From Dasania sp. GY-MA-18 (GTDB lineage Bacteria > Pseudomonadota > Gammaproteobacteria > Pseudomonadales > Dasaniaceae), in the NCBI RefSeq assembly GCF_024734385.1, contig NZ_JANHAP010000007.1, positions 62,001 to 126,000 of the forward strand: a stretch of DNA of 64,000 bases, read 5' to 3'. Below, piece after piece: positions 17,765 through 27,315 of this stretch. Numbering within the stretch: the stretch's first letter is position 1; each line of letters begins with the position of its first letter. The notes beneath the pieces were generated by a model. It worked only from the letters and a program-made list of their open reading frames with translations. It was not told the origin of the DNA and did no database searches. The translations under genes were made by a program, and so were the position numbers.

Positions 17765-18319
17765 ATGAATCGCTATAAGGGTTTTACCTTAATCGAGGTG
17801 ATAGCTTCTATGGTGCTAACGGCCTTAGCATTTACCGCCTTGGCGAGTTTTTTCTTTAATCAAGCGCCACGTGCAATAGAACCTATTTTTCAAACCCGCG
17901 CCGCTAAATTAGGCGAGGCTTTGGTGGATGAAATACTAAGCCGCCCCTTTGATGAAAATACTCCCTTAGGTGGTGTGCCCGCCTGTGACTCCGCTGGTGC
18001 CCCCGCATGCACCACAGCCATGGGCTTAGATGGTGAAACCAATCGCGCTGACTATGATGATGTGGATGACTACAATGTTTTTTGCGGCGGGCCTTTTGAT
18101 ATTGAGGATGCCCTAGGCAATACCGAGGCCGATGCGGGCAATGCCCTGGAAGATTTCGGCCGCTTTAAAATGAGTATATGCGTCGATTATGACGGTGATT
18201 ATGACGGCGCAGCCGATACTAATCATAATGCCAAGTTAATTACCGTAGACGTATTCCCGCCAGGTGTAACCGGTACCGGCTCTGCCATCACCTTTAAAGT
18301 GTACAAGGGGAATTTTTAA
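17765..18319 (+). CDS. mshD: MSHA minor pilin MshD
   Basis: The frame opens at GTG 17720, and ATG 17744 is also possible. ATG 17765 has AAAAGG seven bases upstream and gives a compact leader MNRYKG before FTLIEVIASMVLTALAFTAL. The 184-residue product is a PilV-like minor pilin with an acidic, Asp-rich C-terminal half (DYDDVDDYNVF, DYDGDYDGAADTN), suggesting metal binding, which is an inference. It abuts mshO. Confidence 0.8.
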   Translation: MNRYKGFTLIEVIASMVLTALAFTALASFFFNQAPRAIEPIFQTRAAKLGEALVDEILSRPFDENTPLGGVPACDSAGAPACTTAMGLDGETNRADYDDVDDYNVFCGGPFDIEDALGNTEADAGNALEDFGRFKMSICVDYDGDYDGAADTNHNAKLITVDVFPPGVTGTGSAITFKVYKGNF

Positions 18320-19132
18320 ATGCGCCCCTTAAACAAAGTGCAGGGCTTTACCTTAGTAGAAATGGTTTCAGTGATAGTACTGCTGGGGCTGCTCTCTGCC
18401 GGTGCCACTTTGTTTATAGGCGACAGCGTGCGTATTTATAACGACAACACGCGCCGTGCCGAATTAAGCCAACAAGGCCGCTTTGCGGTTGAGCGGGTGA
18501 GCCGTGAATTGCGTAATGCGCTGCCGGGCAGCATTAGAGTGTTGGATGAGTGCATAGAGTTTGCGCCCATAGCGGCCGCCTCCTCTTATCTGAATTTTGT
18601 GGCCGATGGTCACTATACCAACCTACAGGCGGCGGGCTTTAACTATACTCCAGGCTCTAATCAGCGAGTAGCGGTGCACAGTATAGAAAGCAAAGACGTC
18701 TACAATTATAGCCGTAAAGCTGTGGTGGATTTAGCCTCAGTTGCCGGTAGTGATAGCGATTTACAGCGCCAGGTTAATTTTACTAACTACACCCCGCCCG
18801 GCCATAAATTTCGCAGCGAGTCTAGCTCTAAACGCTTTTATATTATTGACGAGCCGGTGAGTTTTTGTGTGCGCAATAATGAGTTAATACGCCACGATGG
18901 CTACGGTTGGATACAAAATCAAACCACGGCCGTGGCCAGTTTAGGGCCTGGCTACCCCATAGCAGTTGATATACAACTTAGTGATTCAGGTACAGTGACA
19001 CCATTCACCTATACGCCTGGCGTGTTGGCACGTAGCGCAGTGGTGCATATAGACTTTCGGTTTAGCAATGCCCAGGCCAGCGATGAATGGGTGCGCTTTA
19101 GCCACGAAGTGTTTGTGAGGAACGTGCCGTGA
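18320..19132 (+). CDS. mshO: MSHA minor pilin MshO
   Basis: This 270-residue protein has the prepilin leader MRPLNKVQG before FTLVEMVSVIVLLGLLSAGA. The mature part continues RAELSQQGRFAVERVSRELR, the PilW/GspJ-like helix, and is about 240 residues with Cys at DECIEFAP and SFCVRN. It is one of the large minor pilins probably placed at the pilus tip. It directly follows mshD, and its stop overlaps the GTG start of the next gene by four bases. Confidence 0.85.
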   Translation: MRPLNKVQGFTLVEMVSVIVLLGLLSAGATLFIGDSVRIYNDNTRRAELSQQGRFAVERVSRELRNALPGSIRVLDECIEFAPIAAASSYLNFVADGHYTNLQAAGFNYTPGSNQRVAVHSIESKDVYNYSRKAVVDLASVAGSDSDLQRQVNFTNYTPPGHKFRSESSSKRFYIIDEPVSFCVRNNELIRHDGYGWIQNQTTAVASLGPGYPIAVDIQLSDSGTVTPFTYTPGVLARSAVVHIDFRFSNAQASDEWVRFSHEVFVRNVP

Positions 19133-22100
19133 AAATGTTAAGGCTATTAACCATATTATTGCTAGCCTGCGTTGCGCAAACCGCTTGGGCCTTAAACTTG
19201 TGTTCAAGTACTTCATCTACCGCGAGTAGTGGTTCCTTATATGACTCCGGCGGTGCCGGTAGCAATTATAGTAATAATGAAAGCTGCAATTTTTTAATAC
19301 AGCCTAGTGGCGGTGGCACTATCACCCTGTCATTCTCGGCTTTTAATGTCGAAAATAATTACGATTATGTGCGCATCTATGATGGCACCAGTACATCGGC
19401 GCCCTTGTTAGCCACTTTAACAGGTACTTCTATACCCAGTGCCGTAGTGGCAAGCTCGGGTAGCATGTTGGTGAGATTCACCAGCGATGGCAGTGTTGTG
19501 CGCTCAGGCTTTAGTGCTAGTTGGTCTGTAGGGTCTAGTTGTTCGCCTTACATGGGTATGGCAACACTGAATGAATTTTTTAAAGATAGAACTAATCAAA
19601 GAAACGATGCTGATGATTTTGTAGAAGTCAAAATATTGGATAATAGTATTGCCTCCAGCGTGTTTAGCAACTGGACGCTGCAAGTTTGTGAAGATGATGA
19701 GTCAGGTAATAACAATGATAATGATGGCTGTAGTCCTGTTATATCGGTTAACTCATTTACCGATAAGACGCTGCCTTGGATAGTACTAAAAGACGGCAAT
19801 ATCGGAACTTATGTTAATTTCAAAACCGGTTTTGATGCCATTCTAAAAGATGCTAATGGTGATGTGATTGATTATGTACAGGTAGACGGCCATAGCGTAC
19901 TCGAGCAGGCTGGCTGTACTGGTGCGAGCCTGCCTTATGATTATCAAACAGGTGCGCCGGGAGCAAGTGATAAATTTATATTTAGAAAGCCCGATGGTAT
20001 TGGTGATTGGGATAGTGCAACGTCAGCATCTGCTCCGCCTACAGAAGATGACACTAACGATGATATAGACCCAAATGCTCCAGATTTGAGCATTAGTGAT
20101 GCCAGTGTTTTTGCTGGTGATGATGCTGTATTTACCCTTACTTTAGATGCGATGTATGGCAGCGATATTCGTATTGATTACAAGACCGTTGATGGCACTG
20201 CAGTGGCCGGTACTGATTATACAGGAACAGGGTCAACCCAAACTGTCACGATACCTGCAGGCAGCTTAACAGCTACGATCACGGTAGCTACAGCAAGTAC
20301 AGGCAGTGGTAGTTTTCAAATATTGCTGAGCAATGCCCGCGATGCATCAATTATTGATCAAATTGCAGTGGGTAATATTTACGCTAGGCCCGTAGCCGAT
20401 TATCAGTTTGAAGAGCTATGGAATGGCACTGCGGGCGAAGTGATAGATAGTAGTGGTAATGGCTTAGACGGGCGAGCGATCAATGGCGCAAATAGCTCAA
20501 ACACTAGCCCGCCTGGAGCGGCGATTACTGGCGACCCCGGCACCTGCCGTTTTGCTGAATTTGATGGTAATAACCAGTATGTATCTATTGCCGATAATAA
20601 TTTATTAGACCTAAGCAGTGACTTAACTGTTTCGGTGTGGATATACCCCCGCGCATTTCCTAGTTCGGATTTACATACCATTCTATCGAAAGATGAAAAC
20701 TACGAGTTTCATCTAACTTCTAGTGGTCAAATTAATTGGTGGTGGAATGATAGTGCTGGCACCACTAGAGAAATTTTTACTAGTGGTACGGCGTTAAGTT
20801 TAAATACTTGGTATCACGTGGCTATAACCTATAGCAGTGGTAGCCAAAAAGTTTATATTGACGGTGTAGAGCGAGGTTCTTCTAGTTATAGTGGGAATCT
20901 ACGTTTGAACAGTGACCCTTTATTAATCGGTACCGACTTAAACTTTGTGGGCTCTCGAAATCTTAATGGTATGATTGATGAGGTTAAAATATTTAGCTCT
21001 GCATTTGATCAGCAAGGGATAAATTTTTTACGTCAACAAACACACCCTTGCACAGCTGTTGTTAGCTTGGATCATTTTGATATAGACCATAACGGCAACG
21101 CCATTTATTGTTTAAACACCCCGGTGACAGTGACAGCCGAGCAGTTAGATAATTCAACCTATGAAGATTACAACGGCAGCATCACCTTAAACACCCAGAG
21201 CGGCAAGGGGACCTGGACACTGCTAACAGGCACTGGCAGTTTTAACGATGCAACGCCCAACGACGGCATAGCCACCTACACTTACAGCAATATTATCGGC
21301 GCTGATGATAATGGTGTGGCCGTGTTTAATTTGTATCACGGTGACACCGATACCACCGTACCTTTAAGCATCAATATTTCAGTGGATGATGGCAGTGCCA
21401 ATGATGATGATTTGGAGGGCAATCTTAGTTTTTCGGAAAGTGGTTTTACCCTCACCGGCAGTGCCTTAGTCAATAATCCACCCAACCCCATAGATACCAA
21501 TTTACCTGTGGCCACGCAAACCGCAGGCAGTGATTTTGCCGTATATATTGCTGCTTACGGCACAACACCTACTGACCCTAGTTGCGGGGTGATTGAGTCT
21601 TACCAAGGGCTTAAAAGTTTAACCTTTACTCACAACTATAACGACCCGGCAACGGGAACCTTGCAACCAACAATTAATGGCAGTGCTATTAGCTCGGCTA
21701 TTGATGTGACGTTTACTAACGGGCAGGCGGTAGTAACAGAAAAATATAAAGACGTAGGCCAAATACAATTAAGTGTTAGCGAGGGCGGCACTGTAGGTAG
21801 CAGTAACCCCTTTGTGGTACAGCCAGCCAGCTTTGATATACAAGTGGCGGGCAACCCCGGTGCTACCAGTGCAAGCGGCACGAAGTTTATCGCAGCCGGC
21901 AGTAACTTTGCAGTGACAGTACAAGTGTTAGATGCCGAAGGCGATATTACTCCTAACTATGGCAATGAAAGCGCCGCTGAAGCTGTTGATCTTAGCCATG
22001 CGTTGGTGGGGCCTGCTGGTGGTGATGCGGGCAACTTAACGGGGTCTTTAACTAAAACAGCCGATGGTACTTACACGGGTACGTATCAGTGGGATGAGGT

Positions 22101-23136
22101 GGGGATTATTGCTTTAACCGCGGCGGTTGCCGATGGCGACTATTTGTCTAGCGGTAATGTGACCAGCACCCTAAGCCATGTTGGTCGTTTTATACCGGCT
22201 AATTTTATTGTCACTAGTTCAGCGGTAACACCCGCAGAGGCGGGGGCTAACCCCTACAGCTATTTGGGGCAGGAATTTTTGGTGGATTACACTTTAGTCG
22301 CTGTTGATGTTAATGGTAATACCGTCACTAATTATACGGGCGCTTACGCCAAATTAGATATGAATAATATTGGCGCTTTAGGCGACGTCGACGGGCTGAC
22401 TGCCAACGTAGGTTTTGGTGCCGTTGATGCCAGCAGTGCCACCGAGCTTACCAGCCGCATCACAACAGGTTCGGCCCCGGCAGTCAATTGGCTTAACGGT
22501 GTGGCGATTATGTTAGATTTACCGATGAGCATTGATAGGGATGCAGTGGTAGACGGCCCGTTTAGCACTGTGCAAATCGGTTTAAATGTTCAGGATAGTG
22601 ATAACGTCGGCTTTGCCAGTTTAGATTTAGAGGTAGACAGTAGCTCGGCGGGTAATGATGCCCTGCAGCTATCAGGCTCACCCGGTGAGTTGCGTTATGG
22701 CCGAGCCTATTTCCCGCCAGTGTATGGCCCCGAAACACCGGCCGGTGATTTAGCAATACCGATGCAGCTGCAATACTGGGATGGCAGTGCCTTTGTTATC
22801 AACAGCGATGACAACTCTAGCCCCTACGATGGTTGGAGCGCTGCTTGTGCCGACCCCGATGGCAGCGATAGCCTGGCGTGTATAGATGCCCCCGTTACCG
22901 TACCCGGCGCGCCTGCCTTGGTGAGCGGCGGTTTTAACGACAGTAGCAAGCCTATTATTATTACTAGGCCGGGTAGCGGCAAAACGGGCAGTTTAGATAT
23001 TACCGTTACCGTTGATAGCTGGTTGCAATACGATTGGGATAGCGATGGTACTTTTACCGATAATCCCAGCACCCGAGTAACCTTTGGCTCTTACCGCGGC
23101 CACGATAAAATTATTTACTGGCGCGAGGCTGAATGA
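19129..23136 (+). CDS. mshQ: large MSHA adhesin-like protein MshQ (CUB, LamG, DUF6701)
   Basis: This 1335-residue secreted protein starts at a GTG behind GAGGAA. A signal peptide (MKMLRLLTILLLACVAQTAW) is followed in order by a CUB-like domain (about 24-133; YDYVRIYDGTSTSAPLLATL), a lamin-tail-like domain (about 140-290), a Calx-beta-like repeat (about 315-405; IDYKTVDGTAVAGTDYTGTG), a LamG/concanavalin-like domain (about 425-635; WYHVAITYSSGSQKVYIDGV) and a long C-terminal MshQ-type DUF6701 region. This is the likely sugar- or surface-binding part of the pilus system. The gene lies between mshO and mshP, while most described loci have O-P-Q. All domain borders are approximate. Confidence 0.82.
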   Translation: MKMLRLLTILLLACVAQTAWALNLCSSTSSTASSGSLYDSGGAGSNYSNNESCNFLIQPSGGGTITLSFSAFNVENNYDYVRIYDGTSTSAPLLATLTGTSIPSAVVASSGSMLVRFTSDGSVVRSGFSASWSVGSSCSPYMGMATLNEFFKDRTNQRNDADDFVEVKILDNSIASSVFSNWTLQVCEDDESGNNNDNDGCSPVISVNSFTDKTLPWIVLKDGNIGTYVNFKTGFDAILKDANGDVIDYVQVDGHSVLEQAGCTGASLPYDYQTGAPGASDKFIFRKPDGIGDWDSATSASAPPTEDDTNDDIDPNAPDLSISDASVFAGDDAVFTLTLDAMYGSDIRIDYKTVDGTAVAGTDYTGTGSTQTVTIPAGSLTATITVATASTGSGSFQILLSNARDASIIDQIAVGNIYARPVADYQFEELWNGTAGEVIDSSGNGLDGRAINGANSSNTSPPGAAITGDPGTCRFAEFDGNNQYVSIADNNLLDLSSDLTVSVWIYPRAFPSSDLHTILSKDENYEFHLTSSGQINWWWNDSAGTTREIFTSGTALSLNTWYHVAITYSSGSQKVYIDGVERGSSSYSGNLRLNSDPLLIGTDLNFVGSRNLNGMIDEVKIFSSAFDQQGINFLRQQTHPCTAVVSLDHFDIDHNGNAIYCLNTPVTVTAEQLDNSTYEDYNGSITLNTQSGKGTWTLLTGTGSFNDATPNDGIATYTYSNIIGADDNGVAVFNLYHGDTDTTVPLSINISVDDGSANDDDLEGNLSFSESGFTLTGSALVNNPPNPIDTNLPVATQTAGSDFAVYIAAYGTTPTDPSCGVIESYQGLKSLTFTHNYNDPATGTLQPTINGSAISSAIDVTFTNGQAVVTEKYKDVGQIQLSVSEGGTVGSSNPFVVQPASFDIQVAGNPGATSASGTKFIAAGSNFAVTVQVLDAEGDITPNYGNESAAEAVDLSHALVGPAGGDAGNLTGSLTKTADGTYTGTYQWDEVGIIALTAAVADGDYLSSGNVTSTLSHVGRFIPANFIVTSSAVTPAEAGANPYSYLGQEFLVDYTLVAVDVNGNTVTNYTGAYAKLDMNNIGALGDVDGLTANVGFGAVDASSATELTSRITTGSAPAVNWLNGVAIMLDLPMSIDRDAVVDGPFSTVQIGLNVQDSDNVGFASLDLEVDSSSAGNDALQLSGSPGELRYGRAYFPPVYGPETPAGDLAIPMQLQYWDGSAFVINSDDNSSPYDGWSAACADPDGSDSLACIDAPVTVPGAPALVSGGFNDSSKPIIITRPGSGKTGSLDITVTVDSWLQYDWDSDGTFTDNPSTRVTFGSYRGHDKIIYWREAE

Positions 23137-23546
23137 TGAAAAACAAACAACAGCAGCGCGGCATCTCCATTATTATCGTAGTATTTATTTTAGTGGCGCT
23201 AAGTATTTTGGCCGCGGCCATGGTGCAGGTGCTTACCGCTAGTAGTGACTCGGTGGCGCGTGAGGTATTATCGGCGCGTGCGTTTATGGCTGCCGAAAGT
23301 GGTGCCCAGCGTATGTTAAATAATATTAGTACTGGCACTAAAACAGCCTGTGCGGATAGTAATAATAGTGCTAAAAATTTCAGCTTCACATTTTCTGGGT
23401 TTCAAGGCTGTGCTGCAGTTACCGGCGATTGTATTTATAGAGAGATAGGTGCCGAAATTTATTATACGGTTACCAGCACGGGTGTTTGTGGCCCAACAGA
23501 TGATGAAGCCTCTCGCACTATAGAAGTACAGGCAAAAAATATTTAA
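23133..23546 (+). CDS. mshP: MSHA biogenesis protein MshP
   Basis: This 137-residue protein has the N-terminal hydrophobic helix GISIIIVVFILVALSILAAA, followed by EVLSARAFMAAESGAQRMLN, which matches MshP/PilX-like proteins. It lacks the +5 Glu of true prepilins, as usual for this family. Cys residues TACAD, QGCAA, GDCIY and GVCGP give two possible disulfides. Its ATG overlaps the stop of mshQ (ATGATGA at 23133-23139). It is the last gene of the pilus operon. Confidence 0.8.
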   Translation: MMKNKQQQRGISIIIVVFILVALSILAAAMVQVLTASSDSVAREVLSARAFMAAESGAQRMLNNISTGTKTACADSNNSAKNFSFTFSGFQGCAAVTGDCIYREIGAEIYYTVTSTGVCGPTDDEASRTIEVQAKNI

Positions 23547-23645
23547 AAAAACTGTGTTAATTAAGTAAAATAAATACCTTAATAGTTACAGTTGTAAATA
23601 ATAAATCCGCAATAAAACAAACAATAATAAAAATAAGGATGCAGT

Positions 23646-24041
23646 ATGTGGTTAGTTGTACTGAGTGTATTCGTAGCGGTTGCGCTGTTGGTTACACTAA
23701 ATAATAAAAAAAACGTTAGAGCCCCCGTTACAAAAAATCTACAGTCACACAAGCATAAGACTGCTAGCCCCGCTGAAAAAGCGAAGGCTAACCCTTACCA
23801 TGCCATTAGTATTTGTTGTGAACAACATGCCTGTGCGGCGGCAGTGGCCAATCAGGATAAGCGTTATTTGGCTGGGGAGGTACCATCCCTGCCATTGCCG
23901 GGCTGCGCCATGATGCGCTGTGCCTGCCGTTACCAGCATCACGATGACCGGCGCGAAGAAGATAGGCGGTTAAGCTTTGGCCTTAGCCAAGAGCTGCATG
24001 ATGAGCGCCGTGAGTGCAGCGACCGACGTAAAAAGAGCTGA
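23646..24041 (+). CDS. conserved small membrane-anchored Cys/Arg-rich protein
   Basis: I know no function for this 131-residue protein. It has one N-terminal membrane helix (MWLVVLSVFVAVALLVTLNN) and a basic linker. A Cys-rich patch follows (HAISICCEQHACAAA, then PLPGCAMMRCACRYQHHDDR). The tail is full of Arg-Arg-Asp repeats (DDRREEDRR...ERRECSDRR). The Cys and His spacing could hold a metal, which is an inference. AAGGATG precedes the ATG. It lies 99 bases behind mshP on the same strand and may be read with the pilus operon. Confidence 0.65.
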   Translation: MWLVVLSVFVAVALLVTLNNKKNVRAPVTKNLQSHKHKTASPAEKAKANPYHAISICCEQHACAAAVANQDKRYLAGEVPSLPLPGCAMMRCACRYQHHDDRREEDRRLSFGLSQELHDERRECSDRRKKS

Positions 24042-24048
24042 TAAAAAT

Positions 24049-24660
24049 TTAAAAGCGGTAATTTAATCCCAGGTACACAAGGTCCATGTGTTGGGTTTCA
24101 TCCACACTGGTAATAAAGCCGTTTCTAGCGGTGACTAAGGTGATGTTATGGAAGTAGCGTTGCCAGCCTAGCCGTACTGTGATGGGTTTGAAGTAATAGC
24201 TAATACCCGCCCCTGCTGTTAAGGCAAAATCACTGTTATCTTTTTCGTGCTCAGCCAGGGCAATGTCGGTAGTGATGTAATGAAATTCCTGGTGCACGCT
24301 CATTACCCCCATACCCAGTTGCCCGTATGTACTCAGTGCAGAGCTTATAGGGTACTGGCCAATAAGCGTAAACATCAAAGCGCTAAAATGGCTGTCTATA
24401 TCTACGCTATTAGCGCTAGCCTCATGTTCGCCTAAGTTTGTGAGCGAGATCTCTGCGGCTATATAAGGGCTAAAATGATAGCCGCCATAGAGCTTTAGTG
24501 CGGCTTTGCTGCGGCTGACGTTTAAGTCCTCAAAGCTGGCGCCGTCATCGTAATGGCTGTGGCCTACCGCTAGCCCGGCATAATAAGGCTTGGCTATGGG
24601 CGGGGCGGCTAGGGCGCTAGCACTGGCTAGGCTTAATAGGCTGCAGAGTAAGGCCTTCAT
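24049..24660 (-). CDS. outer-membrane beta-barrel protein (OmpA/OmpW-like size)
   Basis: This 203-residue protein has a signal peptide (MKALLCSLLSLASASALAAP). Alternating amphipathic strands follow: YYAGLAVGHSHYDD, AALKLYGGYHFSPYIAAEIS and FALTAGAGISYYFKPITVRL. It ends in the barrel signal YLGLNYRF. An eight-stranded barrel is expected. No substrate or partner is evident. It converges on the Cys/Arg-rich gene across 7 bases and lies downstream of ntrC on the same strand with a 35-base gap. Confidence 0.75.
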   Translation of the reverse strand: MKALLCSLLSLASASALAAPPIAKPYYAGLAVGHSHYDDGASFEDLNVSRSKAALKLYGGYHFSPYIAAEISLTNLGEHEASANSVDIDSHFSALMFTLIGQYPISSALSTYGQLGMGVMSVHQEFHYITTDIALAEHEKDNSDFALTAGAGISYYFKPITVRLGWQRYFHNITLVTARNGFITSVDETQHMDLVYLGLNYRF

Positions 24661-24695
24661 GGCTAATCCCTCGCTGGCTAAGGTTTATTAGTGGC

Positions 24696-26105
24696 TTAGC
24701 TAATATCTAGCTCATGCAGCTTTCTAGTCAAGGTGTTACGGCCCCAGCCCAGTAATTTGGCTGCCTCCTGTTTTTTGCCGTGGGTGTGCTGTAAGGCGGC
24801 ATTAATCATCAGCGTTTCAAATTCGGGCATGGCTTTTTTAAGTATGTCTTGTTGGCCAGCCGCCAGTTGCTGTTGCACCCAGTGGCTTAGGCTTTGTTGC
24901 CAGTTGTCGTTGTTGCTGTTGTTTAGTTTGTTGTTTTGCTTGCTGGTGAGCTCGGGGGGTAAGTCATTCACCTGTATTTCGTTGCTGGCGGCCATCACGG
25001 TAATCCAGCGGCAGGTGTTTTCCAGTTGTCGCACGTTACCGGGCCAGTCCAGTGAGCACAGCAGGGCTTCGGCCTGCGGGGTTAGGGTTTTAACATCGCT
25101 ATCTAACTCTTTAGCGGCTTGCTGTAAGAAGTGTTTTATTAGTTGCGGTAAGTCTTCGCGCCTTTCACTAAGGCGAGGCAGGTGTATACGTATGACGTTG
25201 AGGCGGTGAAATAAATCTTCGCGAAATTTTCCTTCGGCGACTAGCTGCTCTAAGTTTTGATGAGTGGCAGCAATGATACGCACGTTAACCTGTATGGGGG
25301 TGTGGCCGCCGACACGGTAAAAAATGCCGTCGGCTAATACTCGCAGCAAACGGGTTTGGGTATCGGCGGGCATGTCGCCAATTTCATCTAAAAACAAGGT
25401 GCCGTTATTGGCTTGCTCAAAGCGGCCTTGGCGTAGGTTATTGGCACCGGTAAAGGCCCCTTTTTCGTGGCCAAATAATTCCGACTCCATTAAGTCTTTG
25501 GGTATGGCTGCCATATTAAGGGCGATAAAGCTTTGTTGGGCGCGCGGGCTGTGCGCATGCAGGGCGTGGGCCACCAGCTCTTTGCCGGTGCCTGATTCGC
25601 CATTAATTAATACGGTGATATTGGATTGCGATAAGCGCCCTATGGCCCTAAATACTTCCTGCATGGCGGGGGCGGCGCCGATAATTTTTCCGGCGCTGTT
25701 TTGCTTGGGGGCGGCCAAGGGTTGGTTGTGTTGTTGTGCGTGTTGCAGGGCGCGCTGGGTTACTGCGACCACATCGTCCACATCAAAGGGCTTGGGCAAA
25801 TATTCAAAGGCGCCGCTTTGGTAAGAGCTTACGGCGCTGTCTAAATCTGAATGTGCGGTGGTGATAATTATTGGCAGGTGGGGGTGGCTGTTGCTGAGCT
25901 GATCCAGCAGGGCGATGCCGTCCAAGCCGGGCATGCGTATATCGCTGATGATGGCCTGCGGTTGCTGCTGGCTTAATTGTTGTAATAAATCTTCAGCGCA
26001 GCTAAAACTTTGGCTGTTGATATTGGCTTGGTTTAGGGCTTTTTCTAATACCCAGCGTATGGAGCGGTCGTCGTCCACTATCCAAACAGTGCCATCGGCA
26101 ATCAT
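24696..26105 (-). CDS. ntrC: nitrogen regulation response regulator NtrC
   Basis: This 469-residue sigma54 activator has a receiver domain (residues 1-120; phospho-acceptor Asp in IISDIRMPGLDG). An AAA+ domain follows with Walker A GESGTGKE near residue 170 and the sigma54-contact GAFTGA loop. A C-terminal Fis-type helix-turn-helix ends the protein (KKQEAAKLLGWGRNTLTRKL). Phosphorylated NtrC turns on glnA and other nitrogen genes. Its ATG overlaps the ntrB stop by four bases, so the pair is translationally coupled. Confidence 0.95.
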   Translation of the reverse strand: MIADGTVWIVDDDRSIRWVLEKALNQANINSQSFSCAEDLLQQLSQQQPQAIISDIRMPGLDGIALLDQLSNSHPHLPIIITTAHSDLDSAVSSYQSGAFEYLPKPFDVDDVVAVTQRALQHAQQHNQPLAAPKQNSAGKIIGAAPAMQEVFRAIGRLSQSNITVLINGESGTGKELVAHALHAHSPRAQQSFIALNMAAIPKDLMESELFGHEKGAFTGANNLRQGRFEQANNGTLFLDEIGDMPADTQTRLLRVLADGIFYRVGGHTPIQVNVRIIAATHQNLEQLVAEGKFREDLFHRLNVIRIHLPRLSERREDLPQLIKHFLQQAAKELDSDVKTLTPQAEALLCSLDWPGNVRQLENTCRWITVMAASNEIQVNDLPPELTSKQNNKLNNSNNDNWQQSLSHWVQQQLAAGQQDILKKAMPEFETLMINAALQHTHGKKQEAAKLLGWGRNTLTRKLHELDIS

Positions 26106-27199
26106 TTAGTGTCTCCCTGTGAGGCTGTGGGGGCTATGGGTATATACAATGAAAATACGGTTTCGCCAGCTTGGCTGTGGCATTCAATCAGGCCTTTGTG
26201 TTGGTTGATTATGGTTTGTGCCAGCGATAAGCCGAGGCCGGTACCATTGGCCTGGCCGCTAACCATGGGTAAAAAAATACGGCTGAGTAGGGGCTCGGCT
26301 ATGCCGGGGCCGTTATCAATAATTTCTACGTGGCAGACCAAGCGGTGGCGATGGCTGCCTAGGGTAAATTGCCGCAGCACCCGAGTTTTAAAGGTGATTT
26401 GCGGTGGCTGTGTTGGCTGGCTTTGGCGTTGCAGCGCCTGCATGGCATTGCGGGCGACGTTGAGTACGGCTTGGATTAGCTGTTCTTTATCGCCGGTAAT
26501 ATCGGGGGTGCTGGGGTCGTAGTCCCGCAGCAGGGCAATTTGCTGATTGGTTTCGGCGTCTATCAGTTGTTTTACATGCTCTAAAATTTCGTGAATATTG
26601 ATGGCCTGTAGTTTGGGCAGGGTATTGGAGCCCAGCATGCGATCTACCAGTTTGGTGAGCCTGTCGGCCTCATCAATAATAATATTGGTGTAATCCTGCA
26701 GCTCGTTGCTGGGTAATTGTTTGGCCAGTAGCTGGGCGGCACCACGCAGTCCGCCTAGTGGGTTTTTGATTTCGTGGGCCATGCCTTTAACTAAGGTGTG
26801 GGCGTTTTCTTGGGTGGCCAGCAGGGCTTCTTCGCGGTTAATACGCAGCACTAAGTCTAGGGGTTGCAGCTCTACGATTAGGGCGCTGATTTGCTCTTGC
26901 TCATAAGTGGGGGTGACTACGCAATCCACGGTAATCAGGCTGCGGTTATTAAGTTGCAGCTTGGCCTCGCGCTTGGTGCAGGTGCTGTAGCTGTGTATGG
27001 CCTGCAGCAGGCCGTTGTCGCTGCTATCTAGCTCGGTAAACAAACTGTCTATAGCTTCGCCTATTACCCTGCGGCCGCTAATTTCCAGCAGCACCTCGGC
27101 GGCGGTATTGATATAACTCACGGTTAAGTCGGGTCGCACCACGACTATGGCGGTGGTGAGGTTATCGAGAATATTAATGTCTAGGTGAGCTGCCGACAT
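26102..27199 (-). CDS. ntrB: nitrogen regulation sensor kinase NtrB
   Basis: This 365-residue cytoplasmic sensor kinase has an N-terminal PAS domain (about 5-115) and the phospho-acceptor His in GMAHEIKNPLGGLRGAAQLL near residue 140. The ATPase part has N box VARNAMQALQ, G1 DNGPGI and G2 GTGLGLSL. It phosphorylates NtrC under nitrogen limitation, under PII control in known systems. A nested palindrome with an NtrC-like site lies about 120-180 bases upstream. Confidence 0.94.
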   Translation of the reverse strand: MSAAHLDINILDNLTTAIVVVRPDLTVSYINTAAEVLLEISGRRVIGEAIDSLFTELDSSDNGLLQAIHSYSTCTKREAKLQLNNRSLITVDCVVTPTYEQEQISALIVELQPLDLVLRINREEALLATQENAHTLVKGMAHEIKNPLGGLRGAAQLLAKQLPSNELQDYTNIIIDEADRLTKLVDRMLGSNTLPKLQAINIHEILEHVKQLIDAETNQQIALLRDYDPSTPDITGDKEQLIQAVLNVARNAMQALQRQSQPTQPPQITFKTRVLRQFTLGSHRHRLVCHVEIIDNGPGIAEPLLSRIFLPMVSGQANGTGLGLSLAQTIINQHKGLIECHSQAGETVFSLYIPIAPTASQGDTK

Positions 27200-27315
27200 A
27201 GGGTTGGGTGCTTGTATGTGCTGCGGTTAAATGAGTTAAGCCTGCTTTGCAATATTCAATCCAGCTTGGCAATCAGGCGGCAGGCCGCGGGATTACTGCT
27301 GAGCAGAGCAGGGAG

